DNA of 64,000 bases from Delphinus delphis (GCF_949987515.2 NC_082696.1:39102431-39166430), one strand, 5' to 3'. Shown: positions 50,734 through 62,874, counted from the first letter of the stretch. Notes: generated by a model not told the origin, from the letters alone. Made by a program: numbers and translations.

Positions 50734-51289
50734 AAAATACTAGCAAACCAAATTCAATAGCACATTAAAAGCATCATAAACCATGATCAAGTGAGATTTT
50801 TTTCCCTTGGGATGCAAAGATAGTTCAATATACAAAAATCAATCAATGTAATATACCACATTAACAAGAGTGAAGGATAAAAATCACATGATAGTCTCAA
50901 TAGATCCAGAAAAGGTGTTTGAAAAAATTCAAAAATTCAACACTTTTCATACTAAAACACTCAACAAACTAGGAATAGAAGAATATTACCTCAACAAAAT
51001 AGAGACTATATATGAAAACCCCACAGCCAACATCATAGTCAACAGTGAAAAACTGAAAGCTTTACTGCTAAGATCAGGAAAAAGGCAACTGTAAAACAAC
51101 TACCATAATGTATATTTCTATCTAAAAATTTTGAGATCAGAATAAATCACTTAAAATCAATATGCATTGGAAGTTTGACTTTGATCAAGTCATAGCTATA
51201 GCTGAAAACATAGTAAACAGAGATAACTAAACATTATAAATATTTTAGATTAAGCAATAGTTTAGAGGAATAATTTTCAGAAATTCATA

Positions 51290-51480
51290 AAGTAATAATA
51301 ATGACCACATCCCAGGCACTTTGCATACAATGCATCTGTTCTTTCAACAGTCATATAAAGAAATTATTTTATCCCCACTTTAGAGATGAGATTGAAACTT
51401 AAGGAGGTTAGGTTATTTGTCTAAAGCCAACTGTCTAGTAAATTGCAAGTCTAGAATCCAAAACTACTTCTGTCTACAGG
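51290..51480 (-). mobile_element. MIR SINE
   Basis: Antisense MIR: 'cccaggcactttgcatacaa', 'ttatccccactttagagatg' and 'tgtctagtaaattgcaagtc'. Confidence 0.7.
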
Positions 51481-52659
51481 AAGAGATTACCAGTTCAAAT
51501 TTCCACAAAACTCAATGAGATAACACAAATCTGTGAATCTAGTAGATGTAATGCAATAGGAAATATAAAGTTCTGTGGATGGATATCTCTGCATGATTAT
51601 TTCCATGTGACTCTTTACATTTCTTTACATTTCCAAGTAAAAGAATGAATGGTGGTTTCCAGCTAAAGGTGGCATATTAAACATATAAACATTTCTTCAG
51701 TCATTTAAAAATTTACTAAAATAACAAAGCTTACTAAATGAAATCTACAAGGTCAAAAAGAAATGGAAATGATATGTGAGTAAGAAAACTTGATAAGCTC
51801 AAAAGCAGAGTAAGTGGTAATTGACACCTTTAGACTGAGAAAACAGATTTTTAAGACAATAGTGGGGAAAACAAAAAGCAACTCAATTTACACTGTCATG
51901 CCTCAAATGACTCAGTAAAGTGATATTGGGTACCTGTGAAAGTGAATTGAAGGTGGAGCTGAAAAGACTATTGTTTAAAGGTTTGTTTAGGAAACTATTA
52001 GACTTCCTAGATCCTCTCTTTCATTCCATGCAACTACGCTTCTCCCACTCGTTATTTTTCCTCTGCAAAAGATAAAGCAGAAATTCTTTGGTAGATACCA
52101 AGAAGAGCTGAGATTTAAGATCATTACAGATAGAAGAATTCAATGTAAGTTTTTAAACTGAATGTTGAGGCACCAGTTTTCTTCTGCTACATGGCTTCCA
52201 GAATACTAGGAGGCAGACTATTACCTCCCAAGCAGAAGATTGTAGAATTACTTTCTTGGGAGTGTGATTAGCCTAAGAGAAAAGCCCCAATGCATATACA
52301 GCCTTCCCCCAATGAAATGGCTTAGTCAGATCACACAAAGAGTAAAGTGCACAGGGAGAACTAAGTTTAGAATCAGTATATTTGTGTCACAACCTTAACT
52401 GTTTAGTAGGAGACAGTGAATGATTGTCAACATTTGAAGAAATCTGCTAGCATAAAAGGAATAAATATTCCAAAAGAAATGGGATAAAAGCAACTTGGAT
52501 ATCCAGAGTCTTCACAGGGAGAAGAGAAGTTTTTTAAAAAGAGAGAATAATTACTGTTGTAAGAGATATGAGAATATGTAGCATTTATCAAATAAGAATA
52601 GGGGACTATCAAATAGCAAATGGATTAATAGAAATTTCCTACCCTAAAATTATCCTAAA
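51481..52659. other. No recognisable feature
   Basis: AT-rich DNA without a gene. Parts may be the decayed 5' side of the HAL1-like element that follows. Confidence 0.4.
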
Positions 52660-53600
52660 AATGGAATAAAAACAAAAAACGTTTCTGAAACTAAAAGATA
52701 TGATTGTAGAAATTTAAAATCCAATAGAATGAATGAAAGATAAAGATGAGAGGGGAAAAAAAAACAGGAAGTATGTAGAAAGACAAAAGAAATAGAATAA
52801 AAGGAAAAAAGAAAAGATTATTGTAATATTGATCCAGAAGTTTCAACATTTGAAAAGCAACACTTAAGAAAAGAAAAAAACAGAAAATCAAGTGGAAGAG
52901 ATGATAAATAATTCAAGATAATTTTTCAAAATTGAAAGGTCCCAAAAAGAACCCACAACAGTGCTGATAACGGGCTCCACCAAAACACACCATTGTGAAA
53001 TTCAAAACATTAAGAACAAAAAGGAGATCCTATCAGCATCCAGAAAGAAAACAAAATAGATTACAAAAAAAAAAAAAAAAAAAGGAACCAGAATCACAAT
53101 GGCTGAGAACTCTGCACTGCAACACTAGAAACTAGATGACAATGGAGTAAAGCCTTTGAAATTCTGAGTGACTATGATAATCAACCTGGAATTCCATATG
53201 CAAACAAATTATCAGTTTATTAGATGTGAGAGCATGAAGATGTTTTCAAACTTGAAAGATATCAAAAATGTACTTCATGTATACCTTCTCAGGAAGTTTT
53301 TGAGAAGACATATGTACCAAAATGAGGGGATAAACCCATAAAGAGGAAGGGATGGAATCCAGAAAATAGCACATCCAGTCAAAAGGGAAACAAAGGGACT
53401 CCCCAAGATAATGGTGAAGAGAAAGACCACGATCACAGCCGTGGACTGGGAAACAGCCGTGGACTGGGAAACCAGGCCAGACTAGGGCAGATCAAAAATC
53501 TACAAGAGGAATGTATCCACAAAATAAATTGATAAAACACTTGATGTATTTGAACATTTAAAAAGCAGACATAGGTGACCGGGAGAGAGTTTGAGAATGA
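52660..53600 (+). mobile_element. HAL1-like/old L1 ORF1 fragment
   Basis: Wording follows the ORF1 C-terminal half of HAL1/L1M elements: 'cattgtgaaattcaaaacat', 'agatcctatcagcatccaga', 'gaaactagatgacaatggag', 'aacctggaattccatatgca', 'ccaaaatgaggggataaacc' and 'gaagggatggaatccagaaa'. A poly(A) run at 53065-53083 interrupts it. There is no open frame. The upstream part (52660-52900) is weaker. Confidence 0.65.
53436..53471 (+). repeat. 18-bp perfect tandem duplication
   Basis: The unit cagccgtggactgggaaa occurs twice with no spacer, inside the HAL1-like element. Confidence 0.95.
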
Positions 53601-54084
53601 ATTAGTGATAAGTACATAGAAAACTAAACAAATGAAAAATAAGAAAAAAATTACACTCTAGGGAAATAGAAAGTTATGCAAATGGTGAAAAGTAATAGCA
53701 TTTTCCTATATAGTTTATTTGTAAACACCATTATACATGTATATGCTATTCATAATAATGTGAATACTACTTATTATTTAACCAAAGTTATGATACAACT
53801 ACATTGAAAGGCTGAGGAAACAGAAAGTGAATAAGGAAAATGTAGTGACACAAGCTAAATTTTCTTTTTCCATAGTAGAAAGTCAGTATATAATGTCTAA
53901 AATTAAAAAAATGAAATTAACACTAGATGTGTTATTTAAAGAAACAGAGGTAAGTAGCAAAGGAAATAGCCATAAGACTATACAGAAGGTACTTCTGGGA
54001 AAGGAAAACTGGTTTGCGTTGAGGTAGACAGTGTACCTCCATTCAATAAAAATAATATAGAACTGTTAACCTATATGCCTGTGT
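53601..54084. other. No recognisable feature
   Basis: AT-rich sequence up to the next SINE. The 66-codon frame at 53827-54027 is lysine- and serine-rich by composition only. Confidence 0.45.
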
Positions 54085-54298
54085 GTTTTTGTTTTTGTTT
54101 TTGTTTGCGGTACGTGGGCCTCTCACTATTGTGGCCTCTCCCGTTGCGGAGCACAGGCTCTGGACACGCAGGCTCAGCAACCATGGCTCACGGGCCCAGC
54201 CGCTCTGCGGCATGTGGGATCTTCCCGGACTGGGGCACGAAGCCGTGTCCCCTACATCGGCAGGCGGACTCTCAACCACTGCGCTACCAGGGAAGCCC
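54085..54298 (-). mobile_element. CHR-type SINE
   Basis: A minus-strand full-length copy. The tail is a (CAAAAA)n-type A-rich run instead of pure A. Short matching flanks (tgcctgtgt at 54076-54084 and 54299-54307) are the likely target-site duplication. Confidence 0.92.
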
Positions 54299-54307
54299 TG
54301 CCTGTGT

Positions 54308-55149
54308 TATTTTGATTTAGAAAAAATAAATAGTTAAAATAAAAATAACAGGGCACTAATTTTATTGAAAGATTAATTGGATTAATAGATATTCTCTACC
54401 CTAAGATAAAACATTGTGTACAGCGGTGTCAAGCTGTGGCCTAGTTGAAAGGAAATAAACAAGATATGAACTTCCTGAAAAAGTAAATAAAGAGAAATAA
54501 AGAAATATTTCTTTATCTTCTACTGGAGCAGTGATGCTGGTTTGTTTGAATCTTTTTTTTTTTTAATAACAGTACTGCTTTCCTGGCCGAGTACTGCTTT
54601 TGCTGTGGAAGGAAAAGTTATTCCAAGCTGAGTGCTAAAGTCAAAGAGCGGCAGCCCCAAGCCTGCTGTTTTCAATTAGCATGCCAGTCCCAATGGCACG
54701 TCCGGCAGACAGTGTTTTATTAGGGGTTGGTCATCTCCTCCGATCCACGTGAACAGCCTGCGGTTCTACATGCTTCCCTTGACCTTCCGGTCCCTCTAGA
54801 GTTGTGTGACCACTGGAAGCTGAAACCACAGCTGTCTGCCACTTGACTCCCAAAGCTCAATCTTCTCTGCTCTTTCCCCTGGGGACAGAGAGGGAAAGCA
54901 AGTTGATGGAAAGAGCATCTCTTCCCTGAGATAAAACAGTGTCTCTTCCTTGAACCAGTTTGAGAACTGCAATGAATGAGCAGAGATGTGGAAGGGTGGT
55001 CGTGTGAATGCTCAGCAGGGGTCAAGTGAGAAATGCTGCTTCTGTCAGCACAGGGTCCTGTTCTGGGCTGGAGGAGAGTGGCCCTTTATGGGTTCAGAGG
55101 AGGGCAAGGTACTGAAAGGCTTGGCACATAAGACTCTAAAGAAGGGTGA
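54308..55149. other. Unassigned, somewhat GC-richer sequence
   Basis: The 101-codon minus frame at 54720-55025 is the longest here but shows no domain I know. There is no splice or promoter pattern that I would trust. Confidence 0.4.
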
Positions 55150-55370
55150 GTGGACCTGGAATTTAGCCTGAAGAAGAGAATTTGAGGGTGATTTTAAAAG
55201 GAACTCTGGAGCAGGAAATATCGTTAAATTAGGAATGGGGACCAGATGTTCTCAGTCATAAGAGCACAGAGCAGGGAGAAAGAATGACCTTATAGAATAA
55301 GGCAGAGCTTCATGATGGTTGCTAAACACTGGAATGGGGTGTCCATGGAGTCTGTGGAATTCTCCATAAA
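55150..55370 (+). mobile_element. Ancient CR1/L3-like LINE trace
   Basis: 'ggcagagcttcatgatggtt', 'gctaaacactggaatggggt' and 'gtccatggagtctgtggaat' recall CR1/L3 wording. The match is weak and made from memory only. Confidence 0.35.
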
Positions 55371-55511
55371 AATAAGACCTTTGTCTAATATGAGCATTTG
55401 TGTGTAGCTTTGCCTACAGCAGAAGGTATTAAGGAAACTGTCTGGGGAGTCTGTCCATGAGCATTCTTTGTATCAGAGACTTTCAGATAAATAAGATAAA
55501 AGACCACTTGG

Positions 55512-55726
55512 GGGCTTCCCTGGTGGCGCAGTGGTTGGGAGTCCGCCTGCTGATGCAGGAGACACGGGTTCGTGCCCCGGTCCGGGAGGATCCCGCGTGC
55601 CGCGGAGCGGCTGGTCCCGTGAGCCGTGGCCGCTGAGCCTGCGCGTCCGGAGCCTGTGCTCCGCAGCGGGAGAGGCCACAGCAGTGGGAGGCCCGCGAAC
55701 CGCAAAAAAAAAAAAAAAAAAAAAAA
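55512..55726 (+). mobile_element. CHR-type SINE, least diverged copy
   Basis: It is close to the shared sequence of the other copies, with most CpG sites still intact and a pure poly(A) of about 25. It is flanked by an exact 14-bp duplication (aaaagaccacttgg at 55498-55511 and 55727-55740). Intact CpGs and a long pure tail suggest the youngest insertion in the window. Confidence 0.95.
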
Positions 55727-55740
55727 AAAAGACCACTTGG

Positions 55741-56059
55741 AACCCCCATTTATACGCATCCCTGGGCCCCATAGCTATAAGGACCTGAATGAACAGTACA
55801 AAGTTGAATTTTCTTCTTTTTCTCCTCTATTCTCTTTCCATATATGTTTATAAACATATCAGCTATAGCGATAACAGGGGAACAACAATCCCTCAATTTC
55901 ACCCTTTTACTCATGGATTTGTGTTAGGGATAGAAAATTATTTACCTTGATACCATGTTCATTGAGATAGGCTGAAATTCTATTTTGGCACTTTTAAGAT
56001 TTTCAACGAGATGACAGCTGATAAGGAGTAATTTTTAGGCTTGAATAAAAATGTTCCTT
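55741..56059. other. No recognisable feature
   Basis: Short AT-rich spacer between the SINE and the old L1. No gene is seen. Confidence 0.5.
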
Positions 56060-57437
56060 TTATTTTTTAATTTTTTCCAGCTTTTTGGAGGTACAATTGA
56101 AAAGTAAAATCACAAGATATGTAAAGTGTAACCTCGTGGTGATTTGATATATTATACGTATAGGATTCCCAACATTTAGTTAATTAACGTATCCACCACC
56201 TCACTTTTTAATCTTTTTTAGTGAGAACACTTAAGTTCTACTCTCTTACCAAATTTCAATTATATAATACAGTGTTATAAGCTATAGTCCCCATGTTTTA
56301 CATTAGATCCTCAGACATTATTCTTCTAGCTGAACGTTTGTATCCTTTTACCAACCTCTTCCTATATCTCCCACCCCACTGCGCTTGGCAACCATTTTTC
56401 TACTCTTTCTGCGAGCTTGACTTTTTTTAAAAAAGATTCCATATATTTAAAAAATACCATGCAGTATTTATTTTTCTCTGTCTCAGTTTTTTCGCTTAGC
56501 ATAACACCCTCAAGTTTCATCCCTGTTGTTGCAAATTGTAGGATTTCTTCCTTCCCATGGCTGAATAATATTCCATTGCACATGTACACCACATCTTTAT
56601 ACACTCAGCTGTTGATGGACACCTGGGTTATTTCCATATTTTGGCTATTGTGAATAATGCTGCAATGAACATGGGAGTGCAGATACCTCTTTATATCTGC
56701 TTTTATTTTCTTTAGGTATATACCCTGAAGTGAGATTGCTGGATCATATTGTAGTTCTAGTTTTAATTTTTTGAGGAACTCCCATTCTGTTTTCCCTAGT
56801 GGCTGCACCAATTGATATCCCCCCTAATAGTGCACAAGGGTTTACTTTTCTCCATATCTTTGCCAACATTTATCTCTTGTCTCTTTGATGATAGTCATTC
56901 TAACAGATGTGAGATAATATCTCATTGCAGTTTTGATTTGTATTTGCCTGATGATTAGTGATGTTGAGCACCTTTTCATGAACCTGTTGGCCACTTACAT
57001 GTCTTTTATTGAAAAATGTCTATTTGGTTCCTCTGCACATTTTTTTTTTTTACGGTACGCGGGTCTCTCACTATTGTGGCCTCTCCCGTTGCGGAGCACA
57101 GGCTCCGGAGGCGCAGGCTCAGCGGCCATGGCTCACGGGTCCAGCTGCTCCGCGGCATGTGGGATCCTCCCGGACCGGGGCACAAACCCGCATCCCCTGC
57201 ATCGGCAGGCGGACTCTCAACCACTGCGCCGCCAGGGAAGCCCCCTCTGCACATTTTTTAATCCGATTTTTTTTTTTTTTTTTTTTTTTGGCTATTGAGT
57301 TGTATGAGTTCTTTATATATTTTGGATATTAAGCCCTTTTTAGATACATGCTTTGCAAAGATTTTCTCCCATTCTGAAGGTTGGCTTTTCATTTTGTCAG
57401 CGGTTTCCTTTGTTGAGCAAAAACTTTCCTTTTCATA
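56060..57437 (-). mobile_element. Old L1 (L1MA/L1MB type) 3' part
   Basis: Antisense 3'UTR (56060-56400: 'aattaacgtatccaccacct', 'taagctatagtccccatgtt') and ORF2 C-terminus follow one another. Minus-strand pieces such as EFLKKLKLELQYDPAISL, SFCSTKETADKMKSQPSEW and [17 protein letters not shown] are ORF2. The element is 5'-truncated at about 57437 and interrupted by a SINE at 57047. Confidence 0.85.
57047..57243 (-). mobile_element. CHR-type SINE nested in old L1
   Basis: A full-length minus-strand copy. It is flanked by an exact 17-bp duplication of L1 sequence (starting cctctgcacat, at 57030-57046 and 57244-57260). Confidence 0.95.
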
Positions 57438-57630
57438 TTTTAAAATGAGATGACAGTAAGATCTAAATGTATTTGTTAATTCTTTAACACTTACTTGATA
57501 AGTAATTTTACATTCAGGTCCTATAAGATGGAAATATCCACACGACCTGTATGTCATCTCATAGAAATTATAACAAGCAAACCAAGAATGGATGGGTCAC
57601 TGTAATCTGTAGTTAGAATAAGTACTTTTT

Positions 57631-57836
57631 TTTTTTTTTTTTTTAACGGTACGCGGGTCTCTCACTATTGTGGCCTCTTCCGTTGCGGAGCACAGGCTCC
57701 GGACGCGCAGGCTCAGCGGCCACAGCTCATGGGCCTAGCCGCTCCGCGGCATGTGGGATCTTCCCGGACCAGGGCACAAACCCGCGTCCCCTGCATGGGC
57801 AGGCGGACTCTCAACCACTGCGCCACAGGGAAGCCC
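57631..57836 (-). mobile_element. CHR-type SINE
   Basis: A full-length minus-strand copy with an exact 16-bp duplication (agaataagtacttttt at 57615-57630 and 57837-57852). Confidence 0.95.
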
Positions 57837-57852
57837 AGAATAAGTACTTTTT

Positions 57853-58702
57853 AATTTATATTTCCTATGCTCCAAATTTAAGCTAACATTTTAATTAATA
57901 AAATGACCATGAAAAAGAGGCTGATGGCTAATTACTACTGATTATTCCACTGTTAGCTGATTAATGAGTTCAGTTAGTAAGATAGCCATGCATTTTGATC
58001 AGTTAAACTCATCTGTGCATCTTTTAATCAACTAAATTATACAGGTGTGTTTAATAATCTGGCACAATTTTGTGAATTTTTTATATTACTTGACAAAGAA
58101 ATGTTATTCAAAGAAAAGCAAAGTCTATGAATATTTAAAGAAAACTGGTATGTATAAGTTTTATACAGCTATCTTCTCCTCATATACTTATTGTAATGAC
58201 ATTTTTCTTGATGCTCATCTTTCACATAGCTGCACCAAAACAGACTCACTGCACTTACTTATCAAATAATTTTTTTTAAAATAAATAAGTGGTTAAGCAA
58301 AATTTTTAGGAATGAAGAGATCTTGAAATCTATCCATTTTATTCATCCTCCTGCTTCTGACAAGATTGAATTTGAAGCTATCTCATAAGAGGGCTGGCTC
58401 TCCTGCTGACCAGCAGGCAGTAAAAGCAATGAGGAGGCAAAGTTAGAGAAAGGAGTGAATGGCTAATATCTCATTATTTGTGTCATAGGACCACCAGGTA
58501 ACGAATCATGGATGCCAGTTAACTTGTTACTCACAATATCGGAAACTGTGCTGCCCCCAAAGTACAGAATCAGTCCCAGAAACCAGGACAAGAAATATGG
58601 CACCTAGAGAGCTCCTTTAAGGCAATAATCAAAGTAGGTGCTGCAGAATGGTTCAAATATTTTGTGTACTTTGATAATTTTATACCTATAAATTAAAAAT
58701 GG

Positions 58703-58733
<31 letters not shown>

Positions 58734-58989
58734 CTAGTCTTATCAGGCTGCTGAGAATCCGGAGTAGGAATGATTATTTTGGCACCAGGTAGACATATCT
58801 ACCTTCAAACTTTGTAAAGAGTAATGACACCAAACTTGTCATACCTGTTTCTATTCAGAGTGATCTTTATACTAGTGGAGTTAAAATATAAGAATAAAAA
58901 TATTTATACTCTAAAGCAACTCTCTTTTTGTGCATCCTACTGTAGAAGATATAGCATATCAGAGAACTATGGCAAAGGAAAGAAGTTAG
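57853..58989. other. Unassigned sequence with a TA repeat
   Basis: No gene is seen. A TA microsatellite lies at 58704-58727. The 74-codon frame at 58045-58269 has no recognisable domain. Confidence 0.45.
58704..58727. repeat. (TA)n microsatellite
   Basis: About twelve TA units in an otherwise AT-rich context. Confidence 0.92.
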
Positions 58990-59270
58990 TTATTTGATGA
59001 TAAATTGAGTGAAGTGGATATGAGGAAGGAAAGATAGAGGAAAGAAGATGACTTCAAAGTTCTTGGATTGAGAGACTGAAAACAGACACAGTGCCCCTGA
59101 ATGCAGACTGAAGTTGGAGAGGAAGTCAGCTGGAGGGAAGAGAAGAGTTTTGCTTATAATTGTTGAGTTTTAGATGATGATATAGCTTTCCCCCAAAAAA
59201 TATCGTCTCAGGAAGTACAAAATAAGGATTAAACCACAGGGGTGAGGAGAACATCCAGGTTAGAAATTTA
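58990..59270 (-). mobile_element. L2 LINE fragment, antisense
   Basis: 'agtgaagtggatatgaggaa', 'gatgacttcaaagttcttgg' and 'gttgagttttagatgatgat' resemble antisense L2 reverse-transcriptase sequence. Old and partial. Confidence 0.45.
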
Positions 59271-61289
59271 TCCACTGAAGATACACAGTGTGTGAAAGTT
59301 CTAGATTAGAGTACATAGAAACTTTCTGAATTAACACACACATGGAGAGGCTGGGAAAATATTCATATGTATACTGTTGGGAAAACAAGAGGTAGAGGTG
59401 AGAGAAATAGAAAAGGTAAGGAAATGCAGGAATGAGAAGATTTATTTCTATAAAATTCCATGTATTTCTGTACTTATGTGTACTTATGTGTCTCTCCATT
59501 AAAATATTTCCCTAAAATTATCTTGTAAAAGAAGATTGGATAAAAATATATGATATATGATAATATACTGCAAATTGATGAGGGCATTTAAATTTTTAAG
59601 AAGTTATTATTTTAAAAAAGTTATATTCCTTCTGTGAAAGCATCGTGGAAAAAAATGCAAGGATGAGAAAGTCTAAACTATTCAGAAATATCTGTTTGTG
59701 ATTGTCCCATATGAAATCAGAACTCATAGTAGTTGGACTCTGAAAGTGCCTGAATTATTTTGTATATACTTTTCATAAGAAATATAGCTAAAAATAGAAA
59801 CAGTTACTCATGAATTTTTATCAAATCTGTGATTTTTATCAGAAGTTTCCACTGACTTAGCTTCAATTCAAGAAGAAAACATTTCTCTGACAAACTTAAT
59901 TCTCTCAATGCAATACTTTGACCTGATTATTTAACTTCTTTCTCTTCCTCTTTTAAACCATTCCTATTTACTTTCTAAGTTACCCAGGTAGGCATAACTT
60001 TGTCATCCATTCATTTTATTTAATTGTATTTGACAACTTTCAATCATTTGTCACTATTTGGAACAAATTTTAGCAGTTTTTAGATAAATAGAACCAGGAA
60101 AAATTCTATTACAAAAAGTGAAATAGGGTGAAATTTTCCTTCAGTATAGTTTAATAATTTTGCCCATGTTCTCAGTGGCCTTTCAACCATCTGACAATTC
60201 AGGGGTGAAGTTTTGGCTGATGATAGTTAAGTTCTGATGGGAAACATGTGCTGCTCAATAGTTTCTGAGACTTTTGACCCTAAAATTCAGTTAAATTTTA
60301 ATTTTCTCGAGGTTCTCTTTTTCTTAGTAATGAAATACAAATCCGTATTTGCATGTTTTGAAGATCTTCCTGGGTGTATTTTATGGTATTAAAATACCAT
60401 TATATACAGAATTAACTGAAGGACTTCCTATAGCTAACATATTTCACAAATCCCCAGATAGCTTCAAAACATTTTAAGTTGGCATATGGATTTTTTCCCA
60501 TGATTCGCGTGTAATTCTATCAGTGACTCATTCCGTGAAGCCTCCATTGAGGACAATGATGTGCTCAGAATTTGTCTCTGAACTTAAAGAGCAGTTTGGG
60601 AAATTACATGTAATTCAATTATATAGGGATTGATTGATTAATGCTAATTTGTGGAGGCAAACACTGAGACAACACATTTGTGAACTTTTATGATTTCTAC
60701 AGATTATCAAAAAGTCGACATTTGGAAGACATTTGCTGTCTGAAACTAAAAGTAACCAATGGACACTACTTTATGTTCCAAGAGTGCCTCTGCCTCTCAC
60801 CACTCAGCTCTGTAACAGTGCTCACTGTTGACAGGCGGGAAGATGGCTCTTGGGTGTTCCTAATGTTGCCTTCCACATGGAAGAATCCCACTAATGTGAT
60901 ACTCTTAGCTTCTCTCCATCCCTTATTTATTCCTCCTTAAGGAGACAAAAGATTCCATTTAATGGGTGAATCTAGAAGAAACTAGCTATGTACAAACTAG
61001 CCCTATTCTACTCCCATTATCTTTTTGGAAGAAAGTGTCTGGTGGTCCAGCACTGCTTGTCCCTGCATAGATTATGTTTATCTAATTCTGAGGGTCAGTA
61101 TTAAGAAATCCATTTGCCCACACATTTAAGCCGTATGCTACTTTATCAGCTTTTCATGAATTATTTTGTTCTCCATCTGTCTTGTTCTTTTGTCCTACTT
61201 TTCAGTTGGTTCATGAACCAAGCTGAGTACAGAGGTATCGTTCACTGAGCACCGCAGACCCCAATACTCCACTCCTGGCCAACAGTCAA
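59271..61289. other. Repeat-poor AT-rich sequence, no gene seen
   Basis: About 2 kb without an assignable feature. The 86-codon plus frame at 60680-60940 has no recognisable domain. Confidence 0.45.
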
Positions 61290-61430
61290 TCATTCATGTT
61301 TTTTATACAGCAAATATTTATGAAGTCTTTGCTACATGCTGGGTACTGTGCTAGGTGCTGGTGATGGTGAAAGGGTTGACTCAATCCCTTCTGTAATGGG
61401 TTTAATGTCTAACCTCTGAGTTAATTACAG
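61290..61430 (-). mobile_element. L2 LINE 3' end, antisense
   Basis: 'cagcaaatatttatgaagtc', 'tgctacatgctgggtactgt' and 'gctaggtgctggtgatggtg' match the complement of the L2 3' end. Confidence 0.65.
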
Positions 61431-61625
61431 GATCAGCACCAAACCCAGGCAAAGGTTACCATATTGGCTGTACAGCTGGAGAAATTAGGTAATGAAGGAA
61501 AGGGAGCCTGAACTCTAATTCTGCTTAACTTAGCTCCTATTCCAAAAACTGACAAAAGATAGCTCTATTAAAATATAAACGATTCAGTTCAGACTATTTA
61601 ACGGTAAACCTTTTGGACATTATTT

Positions 61626-61927
61626 TTTTTTAACATCTTTATTGGGATATAATTGCTTTACAATGGTGTGTTAGTTTCCGCTTTGTAACAAAGTGAATCA
61701 GCTATACAGATACATATATCCCCATACCTCCTCCCTCTTGCGTCTCTCTCCCACCCTCCCTATCCCACCCCTCTAGGTGGTCACAAAGCACCGAGCTGAT
61801 CTGCCTGTGCCATGTGGCTGCTTCCCACTAGCTAGCTATTTTACGTTTGGTACTGTATATATGTCCATGCCACTCTCTCACTTTGTCCCAGTGTACCCTT
61901 CCCCCTCCCCACGTCCTCAAGCCCATT
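61626..61927 (-). mobile_element. L1 3' end (cetartiodactyl type), 5'-truncated
   Basis: Minus-strand 3'UTR: an A-rich end at 61626, 'acatctttattgggatataa', the C-rich complement of the G tract (61750-61775), 'atgtggctgcttcccactag' and 'cactttgtcccagtgtaccc'. It is the same subfamily as 12693-13130 in the opposite orientation. No clear target-site duplication remains. Confidence 0.85.
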
Positions 61928-62515
61928 GTAAGAATTTATTTGAAATTTAGTGTCTTTGAACTAAATTTATAATATTTTACACTTTTAAATGAGGTATACA
62001 GAATATATTATTTGCTCCCAAATGTTGGATATGCCTTATATTTTTTCATAAATCCATTTGAGTTCTTTTTCTTTCATTGTAATTTGGTTTGTCTGTAAGC
62101 TCTTTCCTTTCCCCCTTGCCCCCATAATTGCAGTGATAGGGAACTGACAGTTTCATCCTTGTTTCTTAGTCTATTCACTATGTAATTAATAAATGACCCA
62201 TTATGAATCTATACCTCATTTGCAATTGCATCTTCAAAATATCTTTCCTTTGCCGCTTCACTGAATTTTCTTGAACTGCCTTACAGAATTCAGGAAAAAA
62301 AAAATGACAGGAGAATGAATAGATCCTGGAACTTTCCTTATACTAGGCCTAGAACTGCACAAAGAGAATGTCTTTGGAGAATATACTGTTAACACAGCTG
62401 GGGAAAAGGAGTGGAGACATTTCCAAAACCCACCCAGAGTTACTCCCACCTGGAACCCACATCATATCATCATCTCGCCTGAGAAGCAGCCCTTTCCGAA
62501 TTCCTCTTTCACTCT
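61928..62515. other. Unassigned sequence
   Basis: No gene or repeat is recognised between the L1 and the SINE, apart from the SINE target site at 62502-62515. Confidence 0.5.
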
Positions 62516-62874
62516 CTTTTTTTAAAGAAATTCATTTATTTATGTTTATTTTTGGCTGCGTTGGGTCTTCGTTGCTGCACACGGGCTTTCTCTAGTTGCA
62601 GCGAGCGGGGGCTGCTCTTCATTGCGGTGCACATGCTTCTCATTGTGGTGGCTTCTCTTGTTGCAGAGCAAGGGCTCTAGGCACGCAGGCTTCGGTGGTT
62701 GTGGCATGCAGGCTCAGTAGTTGTGGCTCACGGGCTCTAGAGCGCAGGCTCAGTAGTTGTGGCTCACGGGCTTAGTTGCTCCACGGCATGTGGGATCTTC
62801 CCGCACCAGGGCTCGAACCCGTGTCCCCAGCATTGGCAGGCGGATTCTTAACCCCTGCGCCACCAGGGAAGCCC
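62516..62874 (-). mobile_element. Long CHR-type SINE (about 360 bp)
   Basis: On the minus strand it starts with the tRNA-like head ('ggcttccctggtggcgcagg', then a B box with 'gggttcgagccc') and continues through a longer body than the other copies, ending in AAATAAATAAATG-type A-rich sequence. The body has an internal near-repeat (about 62709-62737 and 62742-62771). Flanks are an exact 14-bp duplication (tcctctttcactct at 62502-62515 and 62875-62888). Confidence 0.92.

Larger units (their letters stand above)
48000..51110 (+). mobile_element. Old L1 (L1M type) with 5'UTR, ORF1 and ORF2 parts
   Basis: It begins like an L1M 5' end ('agcaagatggcagaataaga', 'ccatggagatatcaattcaa'). The 5'UTR holds two diverged tandem units (about 48241-48479 and 48480-48680). 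An ORF1 N-terminal piece follows (about 48990-49080: 'actgaccctaaagaattgaa'). The text then jumps into the ORF2 endonuclease (about 49120-49560, with GDKEGHYIV and TDIYKT-like wording). The RT start follows, including a [14 protein letters not shown] motif near 50290, then a SINE, then a frame at 50870-51094 with HMIVSIDPEKVFEKIQ and TLNKLGIEEYYLNKIE. It ends before the catalytic FADD box. Stops and frameshifts are numerous. Confidence 0.75.

Noticed and set aside
55385..55853. Overlapping frames of 75-124 codons on both strands
   Set aside because: They come from the stop-poor, GC-rich body of the CHR SINE and its poly(A). The same frames recur at the other SINE copies.
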